DNA of 64,000 bases from positions 1 to 64,000 of the forward strand of contig CAZGWD010000015.1 of NCBI GenBank assembly GCA_964529415.1, given 5' to 3'. This DNA is from CAYMPH01 sp964529415 (GTDB taxonomy: Bacteria; Spirochaetota; UBA4802; UBA5550). How positions within the stretch are numbered: the stretch's first letter is position 1; each line of letters starts with the position of its first letter. Of this stretch, positions 1 to 8,938 are shown piece by piece. A program made the position numbers and the translations under genes. The notes beneath the pieces are model-generated. The model did no database searches. It saw only the letters and a program-made list of their open reading frames with translations, and was not told the origin of the DNA.

Positions 1-187
1 GCCTGAAAATTTAAGAGGTTATTATAAAAAAAAGGCCAACTCTTGTTTTGAGTCGACCCCCTTTTTTTATAACACCGCAATATCTCCGCAATTTAAACTG
101 ATACATTTTCTCTATTCTTTTTCTTGCATATCTGAAAGCCTTAAATAAATCTGGAATAAAGCACATTATAAAATTACAGGTTAAACC
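1..187. other. Intergenic, no gene seen
   Basis: AT-rich sequence at the window edge. Apart from a T-run near 61-68, which could be the end of a terminator for a gene outside the window, I see no coding frame, RNA gene or clear promoter. Confidence 0.4.
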
Positions 188-349
188 ATGCCGGATTATT
201 CACATGAATTACAAAAAAATTTTAATGACATTTCAGGCAAGACCTGCGTAAATTGTTCCGATGATCATTTTTATGATTATACTTTAGGTTTTATCATTTT
301 AACAGCAGCAATAATAATCAGAAAAATATTCAAACACAACAGGAGGTAA
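188..349 (+). CDS. Possible small membrane-associated protein (53 aa)
   Basis: An ATG at 188 opens a 53-codon frame ending TAA at 347-349, one base before the crotonase start. The peptide has a CxxC-like pair (Cys20 and Cys23), a short hydrophobic stretch near residues 34-42 and a basic tail ending HNRR. Its last two codons (AGG AGG) form the Shine-Dalgarno sequence of the next gene, so translation of the two would be coupled. There is no strong ribosome-binding site in front of this ATG. No family is recognised. It could be a real leader-type small protein or a chance frame. Confidence 0.3.
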   Translation: MPDYSHELQKNFNDISGKTCVNCSDDHFYDYTLGFIILTAAIIIRKIFKHNRR

Positions 350-350
350 T

Positions 351-1127
351 ATGCCAGGATGTACATATTCAGTTAATGAGAAAGGAATAGCGATTATGAT
401 TATAGATAATCCACCTTTAAATGCGGTAAATTCATTTATGATTGAACAGATTCAAACTACAGTTCAAAAAATAATTTCAGATGATACAGTAAAGCTTGCT
501 GTCATTATAGGAAACGGAAAAGCCTTCGTGGCCGGGGCAGATATTAAAGAACTTTCAACCTTAACAAGTAAACAAGCCGGAGCAGATTATCTTAAACCCG
601 GACAGGATGCATATAATATAATAGAAAACTCCACAAAGCCATTTATAGCAGCAATCAACGGCTTTGCTCTAGGCGGCGGGATGGAGCTTGCTCTTGCATG
701 CCACTTCAGAATAGCAGATGAAAGCGCAAAACTTGGACTTCCGGAAATAAAACTCGGCCTGATTCCTGGATACGGCGGAACACAGAGAACAACCAGGCTG
801 CTTGGAAAATCCAGAGCTCTCGAACTTATTCTCACAGGAAATTTCATTTCAGCCCAGGAAGCTTTAACCATCGGCCTTGTTAATAAAGTTTCTGCTAAAG
901 GCGCTGTAATTGAAACAGCACTTGAATTTGCTTCTTCAATTATTAACAAAGGCAGGCCGGCTTTGCAGGCTGCATTAAAAGCAGTAAATGAAGGCTTAAC
1001 AATGAATATGGCAGACGCACTTCTGCTTGAAAGAAATCTGTTCGGTACTTTAATTGAAACTGAAAACGGACAGGAAGGAATTTCAGCTTTTCTTGAAAAA
1101 AGAGAAGCCCGGACAATAGATAAATAA
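351..1127 (+). CDS. Enoyl-CoA hydratase/isomerase family protein (crotonase)
   Basis: Crotonase-fold acyl-CoA enzyme of usual length (258 aa), probably hydrating trans-2-enoyl-CoA in beta-oxidation or a related CoA pathway in the cytoplasm. The oxyanion-hole segment AGADIKEL lies at residues 61-68 and the glycine-rich GFALGGG at 104-110. Both glutamates used by classical hydratases are present, Glu112 (GMELA) and Glu132 (LPEIKLG), followed by PGYGGTQR. This favours hydratase over isomerase or dehalogenase, but the substrate is not predictable. The start is fixed by AGGAGG four bases upstream. It heads a plus-strand group with rimI and engB, which are unrelated in function. Confidence 0.85.
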   Translation: MPGCTYSVNEKGIAIMIIDNPPLNAVNSFMIEQIQTTVQKIISDDTVKLAVIIGNGKAFVAGADIKELSTLTSKQAGADYLKPGQDAYNIIENSTKPFIAAINGFALGGGMELALACHFRIADESAKLGLPEIKLGLIPGYGGTQRTTRLLGKSRALELILTGNFISAQEALTIGLVNKVSAKGAVIETALEFASSIINKGRPALQAALKAVNEGLTMNMADALLLERNLFGTLIETENGQEGISAFLEKREARTIDK

Positions 1128-1131
1128 TTTC

Positions 1132-1563
1132 ATGCAGGATATATTGATTCGCAAAGCAAGCGAAGATGATATAGATGAAATTTTTTCAATTGAATGCGAA
1201 GGGCTTTCTCTTTGGAAAAAAAAGCAGTTTCAGGATGAGCTCGATATCAGCTTTTCAATTACAATAGCTGCAGTAACAAATGGAATTATTTCCGGTTTCG
1301 CTGTAATCTGGATTGTTACTGACGAAATTCAGCTGCATAATATTTCAGTTAGAAAAAATTTGCGGAGATCCGGAATCGGTAAAGCTTTATTAAAATATAT
1401 ATCCGGCATGAAAAAAAACAATATGAAAAAAATATCTATTGAAGTTAATGAAAAAAATACACAGGCTCTCAAGTTTTATGAAAAAAACGAATTCTGCAGA
1501 ATCGGCATCCGCAATAAATACTATGGCGAAGACTCTGCAATATTGATGGAGCTTGTATTATGA
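1132..1563 (+). CDS. rimI: Ribosomal protein S18-alanine N-acetyltransferase (RimI-like GNAT)
   Basis: GNAT acetyltransferase of 143 aa. The acetyl-CoA P-loop appears as VRKNLRRSGIGKALL (residues 73-87). The C-terminal half matches the RimI pattern: EVNEKN (104-109), FYEKNEF (115-121) and RNKYYGED (127-134). RimI acetylates the N-terminal alanine of ribosomal protein S18 using acetyl-CoA. It begins four bases after the crotonase stop and overlaps the engB start by four bases (ATGA), so it is likely co-translated with engB. Another small-protein N-acetyltransferase cannot be excluded, but the YYGED segment is characteristic. Confidence 0.8.
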   Translation: MQDILIRKASEDDIDEIFSIECEGLSLWKKKQFQDELDISFSITIAAVTNGIISGFAVIWIVTDEIQLHNISVRKNLRRSGIGKALLKYISGMKKNNMKKISIEVNEKNTQALKFYEKNEFCRIGIRNKYYGEDSAILMELVL

Positions 1564-2138
1564 AAATTCAATCAGTCAGATTTTTAAAATCGTCACCCGG
1601 GCTGTCAAGTTTCCCTGATTACAGTTATCCGGAATTTGCTTTTTTCGGAAGATCAAACACAGGAAAATCATCGCTCATAAACATGCTGATGAATAAAAAA
1701 GATCTGGTAAAAACAGGTAAAATGCCGGGAGTTACAAAAACTGTAAATTTTTTTATTCTAAATGAAAGTATTTCAATTGCAGATCTGCCTGGCTTCGGTT
1801 ATGCCAAACTGCCTGCTGAATTGAAAAATAAATTTCTGCCTTTAATACATGAATATATAGCCGGAAGAAATAATTTAAAACTCGCTTTCCTTTTAATTGA
1901 TGTAAGGAGAATACCAGGGGATTTTGAATTTGATATTCTTGAAAAACTTTATGACAATGAGATACACGCTGCTATTGTTTTAACCAAATGCGATAAATTA
2001 TCTAAAACGCAGAAAGCTGCAAGCATAAAGAAAATTGCAGCTGAACTTGAACTGCCGGAAGATTCCATATTCTTTTCATCAGCTAAAAACGGTGAAGGCA
2101 AAAAAGAAATACTTTCCCTGATTGATGAATTTTCATAA
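1560..2138 (+). CDS. engB: Ribosome biogenesis GTP-binding protein EngB (YihA/YsxC)
   Basis: Small TRAFAC GTPase of 192 aa, the usual EngB length, needed for late assembly of the large ribosomal subunit. G1 is GRSNTGKSS (residues 30-38), G3 is DLPGFG (75-80), G4 is TKCD (142-145) and G5 is SSAK (173-176). The PGVTK switch segment lies at 56-60. The start ATG overlaps the rimI stop (ATGA at 1560-1563). It converges on flbB with only six bases between the stop codons and no visible terminator. Confidence 0.93.
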   Translation: MKIQSVRFLKSSPGLSSFPDYSYPEFAFFGRSNTGKSSLINMLMNKKDLVKTGKMPGVTKTVNFFILNESISIADLPGFGYAKLPAELKNKFLPLIHEYIAGRNNLKLAFLLIDVRRIPGDFEFDILEKLYDNEIHAAIVLTKCDKLSKTQKAASIKKIAAELELPEDSIFFSSAKNGEGKKEILSLIDEFS

Positions 2139-2144
2139 TTCACA

Positions 2145-2738
2145 TCAAAGCTGGGTCATCAGATACATAATTCTGCTCGCCTTATCCTTGGGCATAAGAG
2201 TTATAAGATAAGAAGTAATACTCTGACGTCCAAGCTCCTCTGCATCACGATCCATCTGGCGAAGAACATCAATAATCAGCGGGTCCTCCCAGTTGATCAT
2301 TATCTTAACTGACTCATCCGGCGGCATGTTCGAAATTTTCTCTGAGAGCTTTTTAATATTTTTCTGGTAACCTGAATATTTAAGCTTATCGTCACTTAAT
2401 TTTTTCTTCTCGAGATCAATTCCTTTTTTAATTTCATCTATTTTATCAGATTCGGAATCGATATTTTTTTCCTTCTCAACTATCTTCGCTTCTCTTTTAT
2501 CGATTTCTTCAATTCTTTCCTGAAGCTTCTGTTTTTCCTTTTCAAATTCCTCTCTTTCCACAAGAGACGGCTCGTCATCTTTTGCATTAACAACTGACTC
2601 AGGAGTTCCTTTAAATCTGTTTATTCTTGACTGAATATCAACAAGTCCTATAAAATCCATCCAGAAAAGTCCTGCTGCGCTTATAAATAAAATAAGTATA
2701 ACAAGATATATTGTTTTTGCTTTATTTGAAATTGCCAT
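2145..2738 (-). CDS. flbB: FlbB/MotE-like flagellar periplasmic protein
   Basis: A 197-aa protein with one N-terminal membrane segment (about residues 9-30), a long charged coiled coil (about 65-135) and a C-terminal domain rich in PPDESVKIM and RQMDRDAEELGRQ-type segments. This architecture matches FlbB of spirochaetes and the MotE family. FlbB is a scaffold of the periplasmic flagellar collar, and MotE is a MotC chaperone in other bacteria. Placement as last gene of the fliF-fliJ operon is typical of spirochaetes. A 232-bp gap with a G/C-rich inverted repeat separates it from fliJ, so its expression may be partly uncoupled. Confidence 0.8.
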   Translation of the reverse strand: MAISNKAKTIYLVILILFISAAGLFWMDFIGLVDIQSRINRFKGTPESVVNAKDDEPSLVEREEFEKEKQKLQERIEEIDKREAKIVEKEKNIDSESDKIDEIKKGIDLEKKKLSDDKLKYSGYQKNIKKLSEKISNMPPDESVKIMINWEDPLIIDVLRQMDRDAEELGRQSITSYLITLMPKDKASRIMYLMTQL

Positions 2739-2844
2739 TTTAGACCTCTTGGTTTAAATATTTAATATTTTATAATAAAAATGTAAAAGAATATTCAGCT
2801 TTTTCCGGATTCTTATGAAAATAATATAATCATTTTGTCCAAAC

Positions 2845-2918
2845 CCCCCCGTCCCCCATAGGGGGCACGTGATCAATAATTATTTCTCACATGCTCGCCC
2901 CCTCTGGGGGACGGGGGG
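2845..2918. repeat. G/C-rich intergenic inverted repeat
   Basis: CCCCCCGTCCCCC at 2845-2857 is matched by its exact reverse complement GGGGGACGGGGGG at 2906-2918, with a nested GGGGGC/GCCCCC pair inside. It lies between fliJ and flbB in strongly AT-rich surroundings. No T-run flanks it closely. It resembles a dispersed palindromic element; at RNA level it would form a very stable stem that could block or stabilise transcript ends between fliJ and flbB. Confidence 0.6.
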
Positions 2919-2970
2919 AAGATTATCGCATTTACATCACTTTCCCAACATTCCAGAATGACCCAATCTT

Positions 2971-3456
2971 CTAATTATTATTTGCATTATAAGCTTCTTC
3001 ATTAGCTTCAATCTGCTTATTTATATAAATTTTCTGATTTATATCATCATTCTCTTTTGAAATTTCCCAGTTCAGATGATAATTATAATCTTCAAGTTTT
3101 CTTTCCTTAAGCTTCTCAACTACCTTCTTTTCCCTCGAAGCCTCAATTAATCTTCCTCTAACCTGCTGTATTTCAGGTTCCATTCCCTGAATTTTCTGTT
3201 CTGCAAGTTCAATGGCTCTGTGGGAAATATCTATAAAACGTTCAAATGTCAAAGCCTCAAAAGCCGTGTACCCGCCTGCACGCAATTTAGCATGAATTAT
3301 TTTTTCCTGTTTTGCAATATTGCTTCTCAGCTGTTCCTGGCGCATCTTCTCAAGATTCTGTCTGCTGATAATTGCAGCCAGTTCATTTTTTATATCCAGC
3401 TCTTTTTTCTCGCGAATATCCAAAAGCTTCTGAAGCCTGAATTGAAATTTCTTCAT
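2971..3456 (-). CDS. fliJ: Flagellar export protein FliJ
   Basis: Small (161 aa) almost wholly helical, highly charged protein beginning MKKFQFRLQKLLDIRE, the usual FliJ opening. FliJ is the coiled-coil stalk of the flagellar type III export ATPase, acting with FliI and FliH at the cytoplasmic base of the export gate. It lies 15 bp after fliI in the expected order fliH-fliI-fliJ. Length and coiled-coil character fit the family. Sequence conservation in FliJ is low, so position supports the call as much as sequence does. Confidence 0.88.
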   Translation of the reverse strand: MKKFQFRLQKLLDIREKKELDIKNELAAIISRQNLEKMRQEQLRSNIAKQEKIIHAKLRAGGYTAFEALTFERFIDISHRAIELAEQKIQGMEPEIQQVRGRLIEASREKKVVEKLKERKLEDYNYHLNWEISKENDDINQKIYINKQIEANEEAYNANNN

Positions 3457-3471
3457 TTCAGTATCGCCTCA

Positions 3472-4872
3472 CTACCTTCTGATAACCTGAGCAAAAGAAG
3501 GCGCCGGTCTGACAACATCTCTTACTTCCTTTTTCTTTTCAAGAAACATGCCAATCAGTTTATTTTCTATTGAAGCATAAGTATCCTTTTCTTCAATGCC
3601 CTGTCTTAGAAAAGAATTGATTTCGCCTATCATGGCAATTGCCTTATCTGCAACCGGGTTTGATCCCCTTGCGTATGCATTCAGATTGATCAAGTCTTCA
3701 ACATCACGGTATGCAGCCAGGAGTTCCCTGAATTTATTCGCTGCAGCCTGATGTTCAGGTGTTACAACATCCGTCATGCATCTTGAGATTGATGAAAGAA
3801 TATCTATCGCAGGATAGTGCCCCTTGTGGGCAATCTTTCTATCAAGAACAAAGTGACCATCAAGAATTCCTCTTGCTGCATCAGCAATTGGTTCATTCAT
3901 ATCATCACCCTCAACGAGCACTGTATAAAAACCTGTAATGCTTCCTCCGGAAACACCAGCACCTGATCTTTCCATCAGCTGAGCCATCATGCCGAATACA
4001 GACGGCGGGTATCCGCGCTGGGCAGAAGGCTCACCTGCAGCAAGGCCCACTTCCCTTTGCGCCATTGCAAATCGGGTAACAGAGTCCATTAGAAGGTTTA
4101 CGCTTTTGCCCTGATCCCTGAAATATTCAGCAATAGAATGAGCATAGTACGCTCCCCTGAGCCTGATCATCGGAGGCTGATCCGATGTGGCGACTATCAG
4201 TACCGAACGTTTCAAACCTTCAGGACCAAGCTCCTTCTCAACAAAATCCTTAACTTCCCTTCCCCGCTCACCTATAAGCGCAATTACATTAACATCTGCA
4301 TCTGTATAGCGTGCAATCATTCCAAGAACAGTAGACTTGCCTACTCCGGAACCGGAAAAAATTCCTATCCTCTGGCCGCGCCCTAAAGTATTCAAACCGT
4401 CAATAGCCCTAATTCCGACTGAAAGAGGTTTTGTAACCCTGTCTCTTTCAAGAGGATTCATTCTTACGCCGGATATAGGATATTTTATCTTACTGATTAT
4501 GTCTCTTTTCCCGTCAATAGGCTTTCCAATTCCGGATAAAACACGTCCTAAAAGTTCATCGCCAACCGGAACCATTAAAGCTGCTCCTTCCGCAACCACC
4601 TCGGCGCCTGGAATTACGCCTTTCATATCGCCTATCGGCATCAAAATTACCCTGTTTTTATTAAAACCCACAACCTCAGCGTAAAGGTATTCGCCTTTAG
4701 ATAATCTTATTTTGCACAGCTCGCCAAATCTGACAGCAGGTCCGTGGGATTGAATTGTAAGCCCGTCAATCCGTTCAACCTTGCCGATAATCTTGACTGT
4801 ATCAACTTCCTCCAGAACCTGGCGGTATTTGCTTAAAACGTCAACCTTTTCGTGAGGGAGTATTTTTATCAT
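3472..4872 (-). CDS. fliI: Flagellum-specific export ATPase FliI
   Basis: 466-aa AAA-type rotary ATPase homologue that energises flagellar type III export. Walker A is GSGVGKS (residues 174-180), the GERGREV motif sits at 201-207, and Walker B is LLMDS (260-264) followed by VTRFAMAQREVGLAAGEPS, a FliI/SctN hallmark. The N-terminal beta-barrel and the C-terminal helical domain for FliJ and export substrates are both complete. Start MIKILPHEKVD lies 15 bp after fliH. Confidence 0.95.
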   Translation of the reverse strand: MIKILPHEKVDVLSKYRQVLEEVDTVKIIGKVERIDGLTIQSHGPAVRFGELCKIRLSKGEYLYAEVVGFNKNRVILMPIGDMKGVIPGAEVVAEGAALMVPVGDELLGRVLSGIGKPIDGKRDIISKIKYPISGVRMNPLERDRVTKPLSVGIRAIDGLNTLGRGQRIGIFSGSGVGKSTVLGMIARYTDADVNVIALIGERGREVKDFVEKELGPEGLKRSVLIVATSDQPPMIRLRGAYYAHSIAEYFRDQGKSVNLLMDSVTRFAMAQREVGLAAGEPSAQRGYPPSVFGMMAQLMERSGAGVSGGSITGFYTVLVEGDDMNEPIADAARGILDGHFVLDRKIAHKGHYPAIDILSSISRCMTDVVTPEHQAAANKFRELLAAYRDVEDLINLNAYARGSNPVADKAIAMIGEINSFLRQGIEEKDTYASIENKLIGMFLEKKKEVRDVVRPAPSFAQVIRR

Positions 4873-4887
4873 TTTATTTTTTCACGC

Positions 4888-5814
4888 CTAAAGTGTTGAA
4901 GTATTCCTGATTGCTTCTTCAATGGAATCAAGCTGTGTTGAAATTCTGGCATCAATAGCTCCAACGTCAGTTTCAATGATACAGCCGCCGCGTTCAACCC
5001 TTGAATCCTCGTATATATTAACTTTTTTCAGGGATTCCATCATTTTTATCAGCTCATCTTTATGGGCAGTTGTCATATCAAGATCTGCGAAGTTAACCCG
5101 GATATCAATCCTGTCCCTGTCCTTGACACGCTTGATTGCTTCTTTAATATTATTTATAACTACTTCCCTTCTTTCAACAATCTCATCCTTGATTACTTTT
5201 CTGGCTATCATGAGTATCATCTCAGCCATCATTTTTTCAGATGAATTTATTATCTGGTCGCGGATGTCAACTGCAGTTGAAACAACTGTGCCGAGTCTGT
5301 CAATCAGACGCATAACCTCAGCCTGGCCGTCCTTGTAGCCTTCCTCTCTTCCAGCTTCATAACCTTTTTTATATGCCTCATGCTCAATCTCGGAAACCTT
5401 GAGTTCCGCTTCCTTGATCATTTTTTCAGCTTCAAACTTTCCTCTTTCAATCTCGTGCTCGGAATCAACTTTAAGTCTATCAATTTCAATCCTGATCTGC
5501 TCGCGGGCGGTCTGAAGTTCATTAAATGCAGCAGACTTTCCGCCTTCTTCAATGCTTACAGCTTTCTGCTTCGCTCTTTCGAGCATTTCATTTACTTCTT
5601 CTTCAGTTTCGCGTCTGTACCTCTCAAGCTCTGCTTCCATATCCTCGATGGACGGACCATGATAAACATCAATTGGATTTCCCTGTTCATCAATTTCAAA
5701 TTCTTTATATTCCTCAGGCTCAATCAGGTTCTTCTGATATTTATGAGGCAGTTCAATCTGTTTTACAACATTGCTCTGCTTGACCTGTCCGGGTTTAAAT
5801 ACAAGTTTAGACAA
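4888..5814 (-). CDS. fliH: Flagellar assembly protein FliH
   Basis: 308-aa stator-like regulator of FliI. The N-terminal third is unstructured, the middle (about residues 65-160) is a long charged helix with AYKKGYEAGREEGY-type repeats, and the C-terminal domain (about 175-308) resembles the V/F-ATPase peripheral-stalk domain. Its ATG overlaps the end of fliG by eight bases, indicating translational coupling. Length is at the upper end for the family, mostly because of the long N-terminal section. Confidence 0.9.
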   Translation of the reverse strand: MSKLVFKPGQVKQSNVVKQIELPHKYQKNLIEPEEYKEFEIDEQGNPIDVYHGPSIEDMEAELERYRRETEEEVNEMLERAKQKAVSIEEGGKSAAFNELQTAREQIRIEIDRLKVDSEHEIERGKFEAEKMIKEAELKVSEIEHEAYKKGYEAGREEGYKDGQAEVMRLIDRLGTVVSTAVDIRDQIINSSEKMMAEMILMIARKVIKDEIVERREVVINNIKEAIKRVKDRDRIDIRVNFADLDMTTAHKDELIKMMESLKKVNIYEDSRVERGGCIIETDVGAIDARISTQLDSIEEAIRNTSTL

Positions 5815-6823
5815 CTAATTCCTCCTCTCCAGCTCTTGCGACAATAATATCTCCGCTTTCCTCGAGCTTTCTGATTATATTTACAATCTTCTGCTGTGAT
5901 TCCTCAACATCACGAAGCCTGATAGGACCCATAAAATCCATATCTTCCTTGAGTAAAGCAGAAGCCCGTTTGGACATATTTCTGAAAATTTTCTCCTGAA
6001 CCTCGTTATCAACTCCCTTGAGAGCTTTGGCCAGATCCTGGCCGTCAACCTCACGAAGTACTTTCTGTATGGATCTGTCATCGAGAAGAACGATATCCTC
6101 AAATACAAACATTCTCTTCTTGATTTCTTCTGCAAGTTCAGGATCTTCTTCCTCAAGCGCCTCAATGATGATTTTCTCAGTTCCGCGGTCAACCTGGTTC
6201 AGAACTTCCACTATTGCGTCAACACCGCCGGCAGAAGTAAAATCCTCGCTCGCAAGTGTGGATAGTTTTCTTTCAAGTACCCTTTCAACTTCCCGCAATA
6301 CATCCGGTGAAGTTCTGTCCATCTGGGCAATCCTTCTGGCAACATCCGCCTGTATCTGATGGTTTAATCCTGATAAAATGGATGCAGCTTTCTGCGGATC
6401 AAGATATGCAAGAATAAGCGCAATTGTCTGGGGATGCTCGCCCTGTATAAAGTTCAAAAGATGAGAAGGATCTGTACGTCGTATAAAGTCAAATGGCCTG
6501 ACCTGCAATGAAGAAGTCAGCCTGTTTACTATATCAATTGCTTTTTGAGTGCCAAGAGCCTTTTCCAGTACGTCTCTGGCATATTCGATGCCCCCGTTCT
6601 GGATAAAATCCTGGGCCATCATCATTTCCTGAAACTCTTGAAGAACCCGGTCTCTGTCATCAGGTTCTATTTTATCTATTCTCGCAATCTCAAAGGTCAG
6701 CTGCTCAATTTCATCTTCCCTTAAATGCTTGAAAACTTCCGAAGAAGACTCTGCACCAAGAGAAACAAGAAAAACTGCTGCCTTTTGCCGTCCTGTAAGC
6801 TGTGATTTTTTTGACTGAAGCAT
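5807..6823 (-). CDS. fliG: Flagellar motor switch protein FliG
   Basis: 338-aa FliG with all three armadillo-type domains. FliG joins the MS ring (FliF) to the C ring and carries the torque-generating helix. The EHPQ motif of the middle domain is at residues 129-132 (GEHPQTIALIL). The C-terminal domain has the charged RSIQKVLREVD and DLAKALKG helices. It precedes fliH with an eight-base overlap and is separated from fliF by a 159-bp gap containing a stem-loop. Spirochaetes often carry two FliG paralogues; the genomic context with fliF and fliH indicates this is the motor copy. Confidence 0.95.
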   Translation of the reverse strand: MLQSKKSQLTGRQKAAVFLVSLGAESSSEVFKHLREDEIEQLTFEIARIDKIEPDDRDRVLQEFQEMMMAQDFIQNGGIEYARDVLEKALGTQKAIDIVNRLTSSLQVRPFDFIRRTDPSHLLNFIQGEHPQTIALILAYLDPQKAASILSGLNHQIQADVARRIAQMDRTSPDVLREVERVLERKLSTLASEDFTSAGGVDAIVEVLNQVDRGTEKIIIEALEEEDPELAEEIKKRMFVFEDIVLLDDRSIQKVLREVDGQDLAKALKGVDNEVQEKIFRNMSKRASALLKEDMDFMGPIRLRDVEESQQKIVNIIRKLEESGDIIVARAGEEELVV

Positions 6824-6916
6824 TCCACTTACCGTTTTTTTAATTTAGAAGAAATTATAATATAAATGTTTCATTTACAGCATAAACCAATTTAAATATA
6901 TAATATCATAAGAAAC

Positions 6917-6954
6917 CCGATATATTACAGAGTTTCCCTTCTATAATATATCGG
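6917..6954. repeat. Stem-loop between fliF and fliG
   Basis: CCGATATATTA (6917-6927) and TAATATATCGG (6944-6954) form a perfect 11-bp inverted repeat with a 16-base loop inside the 159-bp fliF-fliG gap. There is no run of U after it on the minus-strand transcript, so it looks more like an RNA processing or stability hairpin than a terminator. Confidence 0.5.
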
Positions 6955-6982
6955 AAAAACATGAAAACATCTATATAAAAAA

Positions 6983-8683
6983 TCACTCTTCAGCAAGCCA
7001 GGTTCGAAGCAGTTTAGCAACATCATCCGGCCTTTCTTTTGCAAGACTCGCAACATTCTGCTGAAGTTCCATTCTTGCCCTGTCTTCAAGTGAAAGCTCT
7101 ACATCAATTCCTTCATCTTCAGCAGCACGCAAAGCAGCTTCCCGCATTTTCTGCTGCTCCATTGCAAGGCGTTCTTCTTTAATTCTCTTTCTTCTTTCAA
7201 GTTCTTTGGAAATTGTCCTGAATAGTATAAAACCTATAAAAAGAGCAATTATTCCTATCAATGCAGCCAGTAAAAGTTTCTTTAACTGATCTTTTTTTCT
7301 ATATTCATCCCTGATGGAATTCCAGTATTTGCTCCTGTCAAACATGATGTTTTCAACAGCAACCTGGTCTCCTCTTGCTTCACTGAAATTTATTGCTTTT
7401 TTAACAATATTTTCAGCTTTTTTCAGTTCTTCCTGGGTTACAGATGTCTGAACAGGCTTTTTTGCAAGATCAAGATCATATTCTCCATCAGGCTGTCTTG
7501 GCAGATCCTGCACTCCATCTATAGCAATTGAGACTGAAAGTTTTGTAATATCAAACGGATCTCTTTCAATTTTTCTTTTGGTTTTATTAACTGCATTATT
7601 TACTATTTTTTCATTTTTCTTGTACTTTGAAAACTGGTCATCGCTTGCTTTATATCCCGGAGGCGTATTGCCCTCTGTACCTGCCGGCCCCTGGGGATTC
7701 CATCCGTGTCCCTCAAAATTTTCATCAGTGTTTTTCTCTGAAATTACAAGTGAATCCTTTGTTTTCCTTGTGTTGTATGCCTTTGTCGGATCCTGAGGTT
7801 CAATAATAATCGGGGTGTATTCTTCCTGATCTTCAGAAATTTTATCCCAGTTAAAATCCATATTAAGTCTTACAATCTGAATTCTCTCTGCGGAATATAT
7901 TCTCTCAAGACCTTCCCTGATATCACGAAGCATGCGCACCCGCGCCTTTTCCTCAAGCTTGCTTCTGAACTCAAGTTTGGTGTATTCTGTTTTGGCATTA
8001 TCAAGCTCATCATCAAAATCAGATATAATATTACCCATATCATCAGTAACAGTTACATTTTCCGGTTTAAGCCTGTTGCCGACACCTCTTGCTACAAGGA
8101 ACATTATGCCTTTGATTTCCTTCTTGGAAAGTTTGTCATAACCAGGCGCAAGGTAAACTGTTACTGCAGCAGTATAGGGTGTGCGCTCATCAGAATAAAG
8201 GCTGTCCTGAGACATTGCAATTTCAACATTTGCCTTGCTTATGTTTTTAAGTGATTCAATGTGGCGTTTAATTTCATCGCGGAGAGCTCTCATGTACTTA
8301 ACATCAAGCTCTTTGTCAGTTTCTGTCCACTTGGACATATCAAAAAGTTTCCAGCCCGGGATTCCCTTAGGAATCATATTCTCCTGTGCCAGTCGGGTTA
8401 AAATTGTCTCCCTGTTTTCAGGTTTTACAAGAACTGTAGTTGTTCCCGCAGTTGTATATTTAGCGCCGATTTCCTCAAGTTTTTTAGTTACCTGCCCGAA
8501 TTCTTCCGGGCCGAGTTCAGAAAATAAAACAACATTAGGCTGAGCGCTGGATACGGAAAAAAGGACAATAAACGAAACAAGTACAACTCCGGTTACTGCT
8601 CCGATTATGATTTTCTTTGTAGAGTCAAGTTTATCAAAAATACCCTTGAGCTGATCCATCAGCTTTTTTAAAAAATCACCCAT
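6983..8683 (-). CDS. fliF: Flagellar M-ring protein FliF
   Basis: 566-aa MS-ring protein. Transmembrane helices are visible at about residues 24-45 (IIIGAVTGVVLVSFIVLFSV) and 468-488. The YscJ/FliF ring-building domains follow the first helix, with the conserved segment LTRLAQENMIPKGIPGW. The cytoplasmic C-terminus ends VASLAKERPDDVAKLLRTWL, the FliG-binding motif. It heads the minus-strand operon, and flgB, flgC and fliE, which usually precede fliF, are absent, so the operon starts here. A GGAGGG ribosome-binding site lies just upstream of the ATG. Confidence 0.95.
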   Translation of the reverse strand: MGDFLKKLMDQLKGIFDKLDSTKKIIIGAVTGVVLVSFIVLFSVSSAQPNVVLFSELGPEEFGQVTKKLEEIGAKYTTAGTTTVLVKPENRETILTRLAQENMIPKGIPGWKLFDMSKWTETDKELDVKYMRALRDEIKRHIESLKNISKANVEIAMSQDSLYSDERTPYTAAVTVYLAPGYDKLSKKEIKGIMFLVARGVGNRLKPENVTVTDDMGNIISDFDDELDNAKTEYTKLEFRSKLEEKARVRMLRDIREGLERIYSAERIQIVRLNMDFNWDKISEDQEEYTPIIIEPQDPTKAYNTRKTKDSLVISEKNTDENFEGHGWNPQGPAGTEGNTPPGYKASDDQFSKYKKNEKIVNNAVNKTKRKIERDPFDITKLSVSIAIDGVQDLPRQPDGEYDLDLAKKPVQTSVTQEELKKAENIVKKAINFSEARGDQVAVENIMFDRSKYWNSIRDEYRKKDQLKKLLLAALIGIIALFIGFILFRTISKELERRKRIKEERLAMEQQKMREAALRAAEDEGIDVELSLEDRARMELQQNVASLAKERPDDVAKLLRTWLAEE

Positions 8684-8766
8684 AATCCCTCCGGTAAAAA
8701 TACATAATATTAATTATTATTGCGCAATTATTCAGTAAATTATATCTTGATTAAAGAACCAAAGCG

Positions 8767-8818
8767 TAATGCGACATAATACATTTTTACATAATTAATA
8801 TAAAATGTCAATTAATTT
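8767..8818 (-). promoter_or_regulatory. fliF upstream bipartite motif shared with fliL
   Basis: On the minus strand AAATTAATTGACAT (8818-8805) is followed by TATTATGTCGCATTA (8781-8767). The same two blocks, 14/14 and 13/15 identical, occur upstream of fliL. The first block contains a perfect TTGACA -35. Here the blocks are 23 bases apart against 17 at fliL, so TATTAT cannot serve as the -10 at the normal distance. It is a probable promoter or regulator-binding region for the fliF operon. Confidence 0.5.
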
Positions 8819-8938
8819 CCATAAATTTATTAGAAAATATTCAGAAATCCAGGAAGGCTTTTTTAATGATATTAAGGCTGGTATGGTAAAATACAGGCCA
8901 TTTCCAATTAATTTGATCTAAATTTAAAGAAAAGAAAT

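Noticed and set aside
587..949. Antisense frames within genes such as the crotonase and fliH/fliI
   Set aside because: They lie opposite well-supported genes, have no ribosome-binding sites and show low-complexity, frame-shadow composition.
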